Assembly: GCA_963728365.1 (NCBI GenBank)
Contig: CAVSJI010000001.1
Coordinates: 558,001-622,000, forward strand
Direction: 5' to 3'
Length of the DNA stretch: 64,000 bases
Source of the DNA: VRUE01 sp963728365
Lineage (GTDB): Bacteria > Actinomycetota > Thermoleophilia > Solirubrobacterales > 70-9
Part shown: piece by piece, positions 41,454-49,968 of the stretch
Numbering within the stretch: position 1 is the stretch's first letter
How the letters are laid out: every line of letters starts with the position of its first letter
Position numbers and translations under genes: made by a program
The notes under the pieces: model-generated
The model's input: only the letters and a program-made list of their open reading frames with translations
What the model was told of the DNA's origin: nothing
Databases searched by the model: none

Positions 41454-42458
41454 ATCAGCAGCTTCGAGGGAAAGGTCGTAGTCGTCACCGGCGCCGGATC
41501 GGGGATCGGCCGAGCGACCGCGCGGCGCTTCGGCCGCGACGGGGCGAAGGTCGCCCTGCTCGCCCGCGGCGAGGAGGCGCTCGCCGGCGTCGCCGCCGAG
41601 GTCGAGGAGGCCGGCGGCACGGCGCTGGCCCTGCCCACCGACGTCGCCGATGCCCAGGCGGTCGAGGCGGCCGCCGAGCGCGCCGAAGCCGAGCTGGGGC
41701 CGATCGACGTCTGGGTCAACGACGCGATGACCACCGTCTTCGCCTTCTTCCAGGAGATCGAGCCCGAGGAGTACCGTCGAGCCACCGACGTCACCTACCA
41801 CGGCGCGGTCTGGGGCACCCGGGCGGCGCTGAAGAGGATGGCGCCGCGCGACTCGGGCACGATCGTCGAGGTCGGCTCGGCGATGGCCTACCAGGGCATT
41901 CCCCTGCAGGCCCCCTACTGCGGCGCCAAGCACGCGATCAAGGGCTTCGTCGACTCGCTGCGCGCGGAGCTGCGCCACAAGAGGTCGAAGGTTCACGTGA
42001 CGATGGTCCAGCTGCCCGGCGTCAACACGCCGCAGTTCGAGCACGGGCGCTCGAAGATGCCCAACCACCCGATGCCGGTCCCCCCCGTCTACCAGCCCGA
42101 GGTCGCCGCCGACGCCGTCCACTGGGCCGCCCGCCACCGCCGCCGTCAGGTCTACGTCGGCCTGCCCACCTTCTACACCGTGCTGGGCAGCAAACTCGCC
42201 CCCTGGCTGGCGGAGCGCTACCTGGCGCGCACGGCAGTCTCCGGGCAGCAGACCGAAGGACCGCCGGCGCCCCACAACGACCCCGGCAACCTGATGCAGC
42301 CGCCGCCCGAGGATCCGGGCGCCCACGGCCCCTTCGACGAGATCTCCCACCGCCACAGCCCCACCTGGTTCCTCAGTCGCCATCGCAGGGCCATAGCCAC
42401 CACGCTCGCCACCGCCGCAGCAGCGGCCGCCACCGCCCTACTCGCCACCGAGCGCTGA
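41454..42458 (+). CDS. Short-chain dehydrogenase/reductase without canonical start codon
   Basis: About 334 residues. The Rossmann start is SSFEGKVVVVTGAGSGIGRA, then the acceptor strand VALLARG, DVADAQAVE, VNDAMTTVF (usual NNA is NDA), VGSAMAYQG (catalytic Ser) and APYCGAKHA (Y-x3-K). Homology is in one frame from 41454, but that frame has no ATG, GTG or TTG between the upstream stop at 41373 and the ATG at 41727, deep inside the domain. I set the start at the ATC at 41454, preceded by GGAGG; a rare start codon, an error in the assembly or a damaged 5' end are alternatives. The C-terminus ends in an Ala-rich hydrophobic helix, a possible membrane tail. Confidence 0.7.
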   Translation: MSSFEGKVVVVTGAGSGIGRATARRFGRDGAKVALLARGEEALAGVAAEVEEAGGTALALPTDVADAQAVEAAAERAEAELGPIDVWVNDAMTTVFAFFQEIEPEEYRRATDVTYHGAVWGTRAALKRMAPRDSGTIVEVGSAMAYQGIPLQAPYCGAKHAIKGFVDSLRAELRHKRSKVHVTMVQLPGVNTPQFEHGRSKMPNHPMPVPPVYQPEVAADAVHWAARHRRRQVYVGLPTFYTVLGSKLAPWLAERYLARTAVSGQQTEGPPAPHNDPGNLMQPPPEDPGAHGPFDEISHRHSPTWFLSRHRRAIATTLATAAAAAATALLATER

Positions 42459-42468
42459 CTCCAACAGC

Positions 42469-42521
42469 CCGCCGACGGGCCGAGTTGTCAAGGCATACTT
42501 GACAATTCGGCCCGTCGGCGG
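42469..42521. terminator. Long hairpin between convergent genes
   Basis: Two 24-base arms, CCGCCGACGGGCCGAGTTGT plus CAAG and its complement, pair with one G-U-type mismatch around the loop GCATA. It lies between the SDR stop (42458) and the dehydrogenase stop (42529), so it probably ends both transcripts. It shares the GCATA loop with the intergenic palindromes but not their arm sequence. Confidence 0.75.
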
Positions 42522-42528
42522 AGACGGG

Positions 42529-45426
42529 TCAGAGGGCCGAGGCGATTGCCTCGGCGGTGTGGGTCGCGCGACGGCCGGTGAGCTGCTCTATCTGGGTCTT
42601 GCAGGAGAAGCCGTCGGCTATCAGGAGGGTCTCGGCGGGGGTTTCGCGGACGGACGGCATCAGACGGCGCTCGCCGATCCGGCGGGAGATCTCGTCGTGC
42701 TCGCGCTCGAAGCCGAAGGAGCCGGCGAGGCCGCAGCAGCCCGAGTCGAGGATCTCGTAGTCGAGGCCGAGGCGCTCGTAGAGCTCGCCCTCGGCGCTCA
42801 TTCCGACCGTCGCCTCCTGGTGGCAGTGGCCGTGCACGACGGCGCGGCGCTCGAGGCGCGGGGCGTCCCACTCGGGCGCGTGGCGCTGGAGGAACTCGGC
42901 GACGGTCAGGGTCTGCAGCGAGAGGCGCTTGGCGTCCTCGTCGTGGGGCATCAGGCCGGGCAGCTCGTCGCGGAAGGCGGCGACGCAGCTCGGCTCGGCG
43001 CCGACCACGGGCACGCCGTCGCGGATCCAGGGCGCCAGCTCGCCCAGCATCCGCTTCCAGAAGCGCTTCGCCGTGTCGAGCATCCCGTAGTCGTAGAGCG
43101 GTCGCCCGCAGCAGAGCGCCGGGGCGGGGACGACGACGCGGAAGCCCGCGTCCTCGAGCACGGCGACCGTGGCGCGCAGCACCTCGGGGCGGAGGAAGTT
43201 GGAGAAGGTGTCGGGGAAGAGCACGACCGGCTCGGCCTGCGGGTTGACGGAGCCCCGCGCCGCCCACCAGTCCTTGAAGGTCTCGCGGGCAAAGCGCGGC
43301 ATCTCGCGCTCCGGGCTGAGCCCGCCGGCCCGCTTGACCAGCCCGCTCAGCCCCGGCGCGTGCGTGATGAAGTTGGCGAGGCGCGGCATCCGCGAAGCGA
43401 GCCGCGCGTGGAACATGATCAGCCCCATCGAGTAGGCGGGTCGCGGGCGCAGGCGGCGCTTGTAGTGGTGGGAGAGGAACTCGGCCTTGTAGGTGGCCAT
43501 GTCGACGCTCACCGGGCAGTCGCCCTTGCAGCCCTTGCAGGAGAGGCAGAGGTCGAGCGCGCCGTTGACCTCCTCCGAGCGCCAGCCGTCCTCGATCGTC
43601 CCTCCCTCGAGCATCTCGTAGAGGATCCGGGCGCGGCCGCGGGTGGTGTGCTCCTCCTCGCGGGTCGCCATGAAGCTCGGGCACATCGTCCCCTGCGAGT
43701 CGTCGCGGCACTTGCCTGCGCCGACGCAGCGCAGCGCCGCGTGAGCGAAGCTGCCACCGTCCTCGCCGAAGGCGAAGTGCGTCTTCACTTCCGGCGGCGA
43801 GTAGTCGCTGCCGAGCTTCATGTTGGAGAGGATCGGATAGGGGTCGACGACCTTGTGCGGGTTCATCCGATTGCCCGGGTCCCAGATCCGCTTCATCTCC
43901 TCGAAGGCGCCGACCAGCTCCGGCCCGTACATCTTCGGCAGCAGCTCGGCGCGCTGCTGGCCGTCGCCGTGCTCGCCCGAGAGCGAGCCGCCGTGCTCGA
44001 CCACCAGATCGGCGGCCTCGTCGAGGAAGCGCCGCCAATCGCGCAGGCCGCCGGCGCTGCGCAGGTCGAAGTTGATCCGGCAGTGGACGCAGCCGTCGCC
44101 GAAATGCCCGTAGAGGGCGGCACGATAGCCATGCGCGTCCATCAGGTCGCGGAAGCGGCGCAGGTAGGCGCCGAGCCGCGCGGGCGGCACCGCCGCGTCC
44201 TCCCAGCCCGGCCAGTGGTCGCGCTCGCCCTGCACGTAGGAGGTGGCGCCGAGGCCGGCCTCGCGGATCTCCCAGAGCCGCTGCTCTTCGGCGACGTCGT
44301 CGAAGAGCTTCATCGCGGGCGCGGTGGGGTCGCGGCGCAACGACTCCATGCACTCTTCGGCGCGAGCGTGGCTCTGCGAGCGATCGTCGGCGCCGAACTC
44401 GACCAGCAGCCAGCCCTCGCCGTCGGGCAGCAGCGGCACCTCGCCCGTGTGCTGCCCCTTCTCGACCATGTCGGAGATCAAGCGACTGTCGATCCCCTCG
44501 AGGCCGACCGGGCCGTGGCTGAGGATCTCGGGCACGTGGTCTGCCGCCTCGAAGACGCTCGGGTAGCCGAGCACCAGCAGCGAGCGGGCGGGGGGCGAGT
44601 GGACGAGGCGCACGGTCGCCTCCAGAACCGTGGCCAGGGTGCCCTCCGAGCCGACCAGGGCGCGGGCCACGTTGAAGCCCTTCTCTGGCAGCAGCTCGTC
44701 GAGGTTGTAGCCGGAGACGCGGCGCGGGATGTCCGGGTAGCGCTCGCGGACCAGGGCGGAGTAGCGCTCGCGCAGGTTGCGCATTCCCTCGTAGATCTCG
44801 CCGCGGCGGCCGCCCTCGCGGACGATCCGCTCGAGCTCCTCCTCGCTGGTCGGTCCGACCCGCATCGTCTCGCCGTCGTAGGTGACGATCTCCAGCTCTT
44901 CGACGTTGTCGGCGGTGCGGCCCGCCATCACCGAGTGGATGCCGCAGGAGTTGTTGCCGATCATCCCGCCGAAGGTCGCGTACTCGTGGGTAGAGGTGTC
45001 GGGGGCGAAGGTGAGGTCGTGCTCGGCCTCGGTCCGTTCGGCGAGCTGGTCGCGGATCACGCCGGGCTGCACGCGGGCGACCCCGCGCTCGGGGTCGACC
45101 TCGAGGATCTCGCGCATGTACTTGGAGGTGTCGAGGACGACGGCGACGTTGGTCGTCTCGCCGGAGAGGCTGGTCGCGCAGCCGCGCGACAGGACGGGCG
45201 CGCCGTGCTCGTGGCAGACGCGAACCGCGGCGATCACGTCCTCACGACCGCGGGGGATCACCACGCCGAGCGGCGGCTGGCGGTAGTTGGAGCTGTCGTG
45301 CGAGTAGATCGCCCGCGTCCCAGCGTCGAAGCGCACCTCGCCCTCGACCGCGCGGCTGAGATCCCGGGCGAGCGCCTCGCGGTCGATCCCCTCGACCCCG
45401 TCCGGCGCCAGCGTCCCGTGCCCCAT
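42529..45426 (-). CDS. FAD/Fe-S D-2-hydroxyacid dehydrogenase (YdiJ/GlcD-GlcF fusion type)
   Basis: About 965 residues. An FAD-binding PCMH domain (VLSRGCATSLSGETTNVAVV, GMIGNNSCGIHSVMAG) and an FAD-oxidase C-terminal domain (YGHFGDGCVHCRINFDL, SGEHGDGQQRAELLPKMYG) occupy the first 560 residues. A ferredoxin-like region with CVGAGKCRDDSQGTMCPS and CLSCKGCKGDCPVSVDMATY carries two 4Fe-4S clusters. Two CCG domains (CCGRPLYDYGML and SGCCGLAGSFGFE) close it. This layout is that of YdiJ-type D-2-hydroxyglutarate/D-lactate dehydrogenases that feed electrons to the respiratory chain. The ATG at 45426, with GGGGGGA upstream, is preferred over an ATG at 45456. It follows the enolase-superfamily and ThDP genes. 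Confidence 0.88.
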   Translation of the reverse strand: MGHGTLAPDGVEGIDREALARDLSRAVEGEVRFDAGTRAIYSHDSSNYRQPPLGVVIPRGREDVIAAVRVCHEHGAPVLSRGCATSLSGETTNVAVVLDTSKYMREILEVDPERGVARVQPGVIRDQLAERTEAEHDLTFAPDTSTHEYATFGGMIGNNSCGIHSVMAGRTADNVEELEIVTYDGETMRVGPTSEEELERIVREGGRRGEIYEGMRNLRERYSALVRERYPDIPRRVSGYNLDELLPEKGFNVARALVGSEGTLATVLEATVRLVHSPPARSLLVLGYPSVFEAADHVPEILSHGPVGLEGIDSRLISDMVEKGQHTGEVPLLPDGEGWLLVEFGADDRSQSHARAEECMESLRRDPTAPAMKLFDDVAEEQRLWEIREAGLGATSYVQGERDHWPGWEDAAVPPARLGAYLRRFRDLMDAHGYRAALYGHFGDGCVHCRINFDLRSAGGLRDWRRFLDEAADLVVEHGGSLSGEHGDGQQRAELLPKMYGPELVGAFEEMKRIWDPGNRMNPHKVVDPYPILSNMKLGSDYSPPEVKTHFAFGEDGGSFAHAALRCVGAGKCRDDSQGTMCPSFMATREEEHTTRGRARILYEMLEGGTIEDGWRSEEVNGALDLCLSCKGCKGDCPVSVDMATYKAEFLSHHYKRRLRPRPAYSMGLIMFHARLASRMPRLANFITHAPGLSGLVKRAGGLSPEREMPRFARETFKDWWAARGSVNPQAEPVVLFPDTFSNFLRPEVLRATVAVLEDAGFRVVVPAPALCCGRPLYDYGMLDTAKRFWKRMLGELAPWIRDGVPVVGAEPSCVAAFRDELPGLMPHDEDAKRLSLQTLTVAEFLQRHAPEWDAPRLERRAVVHGHCHQEATVGMSAEGELYERLGLDYEILDSGCCGLAGSFGFEREHDEISRRIGERRLMPSVRETPAETLLIADGFSCKTQIEQLTGRRATHTAEAIASAL

Positions 45427-45459
45427 CCCGGCGTCCCCCCTCATCGCCCACCACACCCC

Positions 45460-45506
45460 TTCCGGTGCGCTTTATCCCCGTATACCGGGGGAAAGGCGCA
45501 CCGGAA
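45460..45506. repeat. Intergenic palindrome between the enolase-superfamily and dehydrogenase genes
   Basis: Arms TTCCGGTGCGC / GCGCACCGGAA as in the aroQ copy, with inner CTTTATCCCC pairing to GGGGGAAAG around a GTATA centre. It ends two bases before the enolase-superfamily stop codon at 45509. Confidence 0.88.
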
Positions 45507-45508
45507 CG

Positions 45509-46621
45509 TCATGCGGCGTATCGGGCCGCGTCGGCGCGCTTCAGCTCGAGGCCGAGGCCGGGGCGGGTGCGGTCGGGGGTCAACTCGCCGGCCTCGGGGT
45601 CGAGAGTGCCGTCGAAGAGCAGGCGCTCGACCCGCACGTGGTCGTGGAAGTACTCGAGGTGGGCGAAGGCCTCCATCGCGCAGCAGGCGTGGGCTGAGAT
45701 CGCCGGGGCGCAGTGGGCGGAGAAGGGACGCTGGGCGGCGCGGCAGATGCCGTCGGCGCGCAGCAGGTTGGTGACGCCGCCGATCCGGGTGACGTCGGCC
45801 TGCAGGACGTCGACGCACGGGGCCAGCTCGGTGAGCGCCGGCAGATCCCACTCGTACTCGCCGGCCGCGATCGCGATCCCCGGCGGGGCGTGCTCGCGGA
45901 CGAAGGCGAGCCCGTCGCGGTCGACCGAGCTGACCGGCTCCTCGAGGTAGGCGACGCCGTACGCCGCGTAGACCTCGGCCTGCGCCAGCGCCTCGCTGGG
46001 CGAGAAGGCGCCGTTCGCGTCGACCATCAGCTCGACCTGCTCGCCGATCGCCTCGCGGCAGAGGGCGAGGCGCGCCGGGTCCTCGGCGGGCTCGCGGCCG
46101 ACCTTGACCTTGACCCGCTCGAGGCCCGCCTCGGCCCAGCCGGCGAGCTGCTCGCGCAACCGCTCGGGCGAGTAGGAGGTGAAGCCGCCGCTGCCGTAGA
46201 CGGCAACGGACTCGTGGAAGCGGGGCAGGGCGTCGGCGAGGCAGACGCCGAGCAGGCGCGCCTTCAGGTCCCAGAGCGCCACGTCGACCGCGGAGACCGC
46301 CATCGCGCCGACGCCGGGCCGGCCGGCGTTGCGGATCGCGGCCTGCATCTCCGCCCAGGCGGCCGGCGGCGCCAGCGCGTCCATGCCCTCGACCACCGCG
46401 GCCAGCTTCGAGACGATCAGCGTGCCGACCGCGACGTCGCCGTAGGTGTAGCCGAGGCCGGTCTCCCCCGCGGCGCTCGCCTCGACCACGACGATCGTGG
46501 TCGAGTCCCACGCCAGGGTCCCGTCGGACTCGGGCTCGTCGGTTGGAACCGTGAAGGCGCTGACCTCGAGGCCCTCGACCGGCGCTTGGACGCCGGCACG
46601 CCCTGGCGCGGCGACGGCCAT
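45509..46621 (-). CDS. Enolase-superfamily enzyme, mandelate racemase group
   Basis: 370 residues of the MR/MLE fold. The capping domain contains GLGYTYGDVAVGTLI. The barrel has the K-x-K acid/base motif RVKVKVGREP, the metal ligands in MVDANGAFS (Asp), YLEEPVSS (Glu) and AAGEYEWDL (Glu), then QADVTRIGGVTNLL and SAHCAPAISAH (His opposite). Such enzymes dehydrate or racemise acid sugars; no single substrate motif can be read. The start at 46621 shares a base with the ThDP enzyme stop. Between a ThDP enzyme and a 2-hydroxyacid dehydrogenase it suggests a pathway for a sugar acid, by inference. Confidence 0.85.
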   Translation of the reverse strand: MAVAAPGRAGVQAPVEGLEVSAFTVPTDEPESDGTLAWDSTTIVVVEASAAGETGLGYTYGDVAVGTLIVSKLAAVVEGMDALAPPAAWAEMQAAIRNAGRPGVGAMAVSAVDVALWDLKARLLGVCLADALPRFHESVAVYGSGGFTSYSPERLREQLAGWAEAGLERVKVKVGREPAEDPARLALCREAIGEQVELMVDANGAFSPSEALAQAEVYAAYGVAYLEEPVSSVDRDGLAFVREHAPPGIAIAAGEYEWDLPALTELAPCVDVLQADVTRIGGVTNLLRADGICRAAQRPFSAHCAPAISAHACCAMEAFAHLEYFHDHVRVERLLFDGTLDPEAGELTPDRTRPGLGLELKRADAARYAA

Positions 46622-48405
46622 CAGCGGTGGACGATCTCCTGCAGCTTGCCCTTCAGCGACTGCTTGACGATCCGGGCGCCGTTGGGGTCGCCCTTGGCCA
46701 GCGCCCGCGCCATCGAGGTCGCCTGTTCGAGTTTGATGTGCGGCGGCAGCGGCGGCACCTCGGGGTCGGTGATCGCCTCGAGCACCACCGGGCGGTCGGC
46801 GGCAAGCGCCTCGTCCCAGGCAGCGCCGACCGCGTCGGGCTCGTCCACCTTGATCCCCTTCAGCCCGAGCATCTCGCCGTAGCGGGCGTAGCTGAAGTCG
46901 GGAATCGCCTGCGAGGCCTCGAGCTTCGGGTCGCCGGTCAGCACCCGCTGCTCCCAGGTCACCTGGTTGAGGTCGTCATTGTGGAGGACGAGGACGATCG
47001 TCGTGCGGTTGGGCCATTCCTCGTAGCGATTGGCGACGTCGATCAGCGCGTTGATGCCGAGCATCTGCATCGCCCCGTCGCCGAGCGCCGCGATCACCGG
47101 CCGCTCCGGGTAGGCCATCTTCGCCGCGAAGGCGTAGGGCACCCCCGGGCACATCGTCGCCAGGGTGCCGGAGAGCATCGCCCGCATCCCCTTGCGCAGC
47201 TTCAGGTGACGCGCCCACCAGTTGGTCGCCGAGCCCGAGTCGGCGGTGAGGATGCACTCGTCGGGCAGCCGCGGGCTGAGCTCGTGGAAGACGCGCAGCG
47301 GGTTGAGCGGGGTCGCCTCGAGCATCGCCCGACCGGCGAGGATCTCCTCCCAGCGCTCGACTTCGGCCTCGATCTCGGCTCGCCAGGAGCGGTCTTCCTT
47401 GCGCTCGAGCTGGGGGATCAGCTCCCGCAGGGTGTTGCGCGCGTCGCCGACCAGGCCCGCCTCCATCGGGTAGCGGATGCCGACCAGGCGGCCGTCGATG
47501 TCGATCTGCACGCCGCGCGCCTGGCCCGGCTCGGGCAGCCACTCCGAGTAGGGGAAGCTGGAGCCGATCATCAGGAAGGTGTCGCAGCCGTCGATCATCT
47601 CGTAGCTCGGCTTCGAGCCGAGCAGGCCGATCGGGCCGGTGACGAAGGGCTCGTCGTCGGGCAGCACGTCGCGGCCGTTGAGCGCCTTGGCTACGCCCGC
47701 GCCGAGCAGCTCGGCGACCTCGGTCACCTCCTCGGCCGCCCCGCGGGCCCCGGCGCCGACCAGGATCGCCGGCTTCTCGCCGGCGTTGAGGATCTCCGCC
47801 GCCCGGCGGATCTCCGCTGCGGGCGGCACCAGGCGCGAGCCGGTCGGCTTGACCGGCGCGGTGAAGACCGAGCCGTGGCTGATCGGCGGGTCTTCGTATT
47901 CGGACTCCTGGACGTCCTCGGGGAAGATCACCGCGGTCACCGAGCGCGAGGCGAGCGCCACCTGGACGGCGCGATCGACCAGATGGCGCGCCTGGGGCGG
48001 CGACATGCAGGTCTGCACGAACTCCGAGGCGACGTCCTTGAAGAGGGTGTTGAGGTCGACCTCCTGCTGGTAGTTGGCCCCCAGCGAGGTCGTCTTCTGC
48101 TGGCCGATGATCGCGACCACCGGCTGGTGGTCGAGCTTCGCGTCGTAGAGGCCGTTGAGCAGGTGGATCGCGCCGGGACCGGAGGTCGCCATGCAGACGC
48201 CGACCTCGCCGGTCAGCTTGGCGTGCGCGCAGGCCGCGAAGGCGGCGATCTCCTCGTGGCGGGTCTGGACGAACTCGACCTCCTCACCGTGCTCGTGAAA
48301 GCCGCCGAGGATCCCGTTGATCCCGTCGCCGGGGTAGCCGTAGATCCGCCCGACCCCATGCTCGTGAAGCCGTTTCAGCACAAACGCGCCAACCGTCTCG
48401 GACAT
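46621..48405 (-). CDS. ThDP-dependent enzyme, pyruvate oxidase/acetolactate synthase-like
   Basis: 594 residues with three domains of the POX/ALS family. The PYR domain carries YGYPGDGINGILGG and the cofactor-activating Glu in TRHEEIAAFAACAHAK. The central domain has AILVGAGARGAAEEV. The PP domain has the ThDP motif ALGDGAMQMLGINALIDVAN ending in LHNDDLNQVTWEQR. The last stretch resembles pyruvate oxidase PoxB more than biosynthetic IlvB. Whether it binds FAD and uses pyruvate or another 2-oxoacid is open. It leads a unit of three genes. Its 5' side has a degenerate palindrome and the divergent DUF4143 gene. Confidence 0.85.
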   Translation of the reverse strand: MSETVGAFVLKRLHEHGVGRIYGYPGDGINGILGGFHEHGEEVEFVQTRHEEIAAFAACAHAKLTGEVGVCMATSGPGAIHLLNGLYDAKLDHQPVVAIIGQQKTTSLGANYQQEVDLNTLFKDVASEFVQTCMSPPQARHLVDRAVQVALASRSVTAVIFPEDVQESEYEDPPISHGSVFTAPVKPTGSRLVPPAAEIRRAAEILNAGEKPAILVGAGARGAAEEVTEVAELLGAGVAKALNGRDVLPDDEPFVTGPIGLLGSKPSYEMIDGCDTFLMIGSSFPYSEWLPEPGQARGVQIDIDGRLVGIRYPMEAGLVGDARNTLRELIPQLERKEDRSWRAEIEAEVERWEEILAGRAMLEATPLNPLRVFHELSPRLPDECILTADSGSATNWWARHLKLRKGMRAMLSGTLATMCPGVPYAFAAKMAYPERPVIAALGDGAMQMLGINALIDVANRYEEWPNRTTIVLVLHNDDLNQVTWEQRVLTGDPKLEASQAIPDFSYARYGEMLGLKGIKVDEPDAVGAAWDEALAADRPVVLEAITDPEVPPLPPHIKLEQATSMARALAKGDPNGARIVKQSLKGKLQEIVHR

Positions 48406-48471
48406 CGTCGCCTTCCTTCCCTAGCTCAACTCTCACCCTGAGCGGCTACCCGCTCCCAACGATCCCAAGCC

Positions 48472-48516
48472 TCCGGCGCGCTTTTTCCACCGATAGAAAG
48501 GCAAAGGCGCACCGGA
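48472..48516. repeat. Degenerate intergenic palindrome
   Basis: Arms TCCGGCGCGCTTTT and AAAGGCGCACCGGA pair with mismatches; the loop region ACCGATAGAAAGGC is no longer symmetrical. It looks like a decayed copy of the family, about 67 bases upstream of the ThDP gene start. Confidence 0.6.
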
Positions 48517-48540
48517 ACCGGGGTTCGGCCCCGACAGCCC

Positions 48541-48609
48541 GAGAAACTGTGCTCTATTTAGCTGAGAAACTGTAACCTAGTGATGCGAGATGCTGTAAAC
48601 TAAGAACTG
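48541..48609. repeat. Three tandem 23-bp repeats (operator-like iterons)
   Basis: Units at 48541-48563, 48564-48586 and 48587-48609 begin GAGAAACTGT, GAGAAACTGT and GAGATGCTGT. All keep G-A-G at 1-3, CTGT at 7-10 and a CTA at 14-16. The next bases, GAGATG, repeat the unit start and contain the ATG of the downstream gene. The stretch is the most AT-rich in the neighbourhood; TAAACT and TAACCT could be -10 boxes. Spacing of 23 bp puts units near the same face of the helix. Confidence 0.75.
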
Positions 48610-48612
48610 GAG

Positions 48613-49884
48613 ATGGCCTATACACCCCGGATAATCGAGAACGAGCTCGACGAGCTGCTCGGATCGCTGGCAGCGATCGCGATCGAGGGCGCCAAGGGGG
48701 TCGGCAAGACCGAGACGGCCAGCCGGCGCGCCGGAACGGTCTTTCCGCTCGACGATCCCGGGCGGCTTTCGATCGCCAACGCGAATCCCAAACTGCTGCT
48801 GCGCGGCAACCCTCCGATCCTCATCGACGAGTGGCAGCGCCTGCCGGAGAGCTGGGACCTCGTGCGCCGCGCCGTCGACGCAGGCGCCGAGCCAGGCAGC
48901 TTCCTCCTGGCGGGATCGGCCTCACCAGACGGAGATGGCCGGCACTCGGGCGCAGGCAGGATCCCGCCGGTGCGGATGCGACCTTTGTCGCTCGCCGAGC
49001 GGCTCGAGGCCCCTCCCACCGTCAGCACCGCCGAGCTGCTTGGCGGATCCCGCCCGGAACTGGCCGGCGACACGGAAACCGGCCTCGAAGAGTACGTCGC
49101 TGAGATACTCGCGTCCGGGCTCCCGGGACTTCGCGACCTCGGCGAGAGGGCGCACCGCACGCAGATCGACGGCTATCTCAACCGCATCGTCGACCGTGAC
49201 TTCCCGGAGCTTGGTCACGAGCTGCGCAACCCGACAGCCCTGCGGCAATGGATGACGGCCTATGCCGCCGCCTCGTCAACGGCGACGTCGTTCGAGAAGA
49301 TCCGCGATGCCGCGACGCCCGGGGAGGAGGTGAAGCCGTCCCGGCGGGGCACGATCCCCTATCGATCCGCGCTGGAGCGACTGTGGATTCTCGATCCGGT
49401 CCCAGCCTGGAAACCGACCCGCAACCCACTGTCCCGTCTGACCGCGACGCCAAAGCACCAGCTGGCCGACCCAGGCCTCGCGGCGGCGCTGCTCGGCGCT
49501 ACGCCTGAAACGCTTCTCGAGGGCCGCCCGCTGGGACCGCCGATCCCACGCGACGGCACCTTGCTTGGCGCCCTCTTCGAGTCACTGGTGACACTCAGCG
49601 TGCGGGTCTACGCGCAGAACGCCGAGGCGAGCGTTGGACACATGCGCGCGTTCGCCGGGGAGCGCGAGGTCGACCTGATCGTGCGGCGCCGCGACGGGCG
49701 CGTGCTGGCGATCGAGGTCAAGCTCACCCGCACGGTCAGGGACGAGCACGTCCGCCATCTCCGCTGGCTGGCGGGCAAGATCGGCGACGAACTAGTCGAC
49801 GCGATCGTCGTCACCACCGGCGAGACCGCATACCGGCGAGCCGACGGCATCGGCGTGGTCCCAGCCGCTCTGCTTGGCCCGTAA
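48613..49884 (+). CDS. DUF4143-type AAA ATPase
   Basis: 423 residues. An N-terminal AAA domain with Walker A AIEGAKGVGKTETA (about residues 22-35), Walker B PPILIDEWQRLPE and a sensor-like FLLAGSASP. A DUF4143 winged-helix middle (YLNRIVDRDFPELGHELRNP). A C-terminal nuclease-like strand set, REVDLIVRRRDGRVLAIEVKL, typical of these proteins and resembling PD-(D/E)XK motifs. The family is very common in bacteria and archaea and its biological role is unsettled; selfish or defence-related functions have been suggested. The gene is single, has its own operator-like upstream repeats, and is convergent with the YihY gene. Confidence 0.85.
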   Translation: MAYTPRIIENELDELLGSLAAIAIEGAKGVGKTETASRRAGTVFPLDDPGRLSIANANPKLLLRGNPPILIDEWQRLPESWDLVRRAVDAGAEPGSFLLAGSASPDGDGRHSGAGRIPPVRMRPLSLAERLEAPPTVSTAELLGGSRPELAGDTETGLEEYVAEILASGLPGLRDLGERAHRTQIDGYLNRIVDRDFPELGHELRNPTALRQWMTAYAAASSTATSFEKIRDAATPGEEVKPSRRGTIPYRSALERLWILDPVPAWKPTRNPLSRLTATPKHQLADPGLAAALLGATPETLLEGRPLGPPIPRDGTLLGALFESLVTLSVRVYAQNAEASVGHMRAFAGEREVDLIVRRRDGRVLAIEVKLTRTVRDEHVRHLRWLAGKIGDELVDAIVVTTGETAYRRADGIGVVPAALLGP

Positions 49885-49968
49885 GGCCGCTCTAAGCGTC
49901 GGCGTTCGGGGGCGAAGCGAGGTGCAGCAGTCTGTCGGGCTGCGCCCCGGGCTTTTCTGAAGCCTCGT

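Noticed and set aside
42499..45774. A 1091-codon open frame on the plus strand
   Set aside because: Antisense to the FAD/Fe-S dehydrogenase, which has full domain support on the minus strand.
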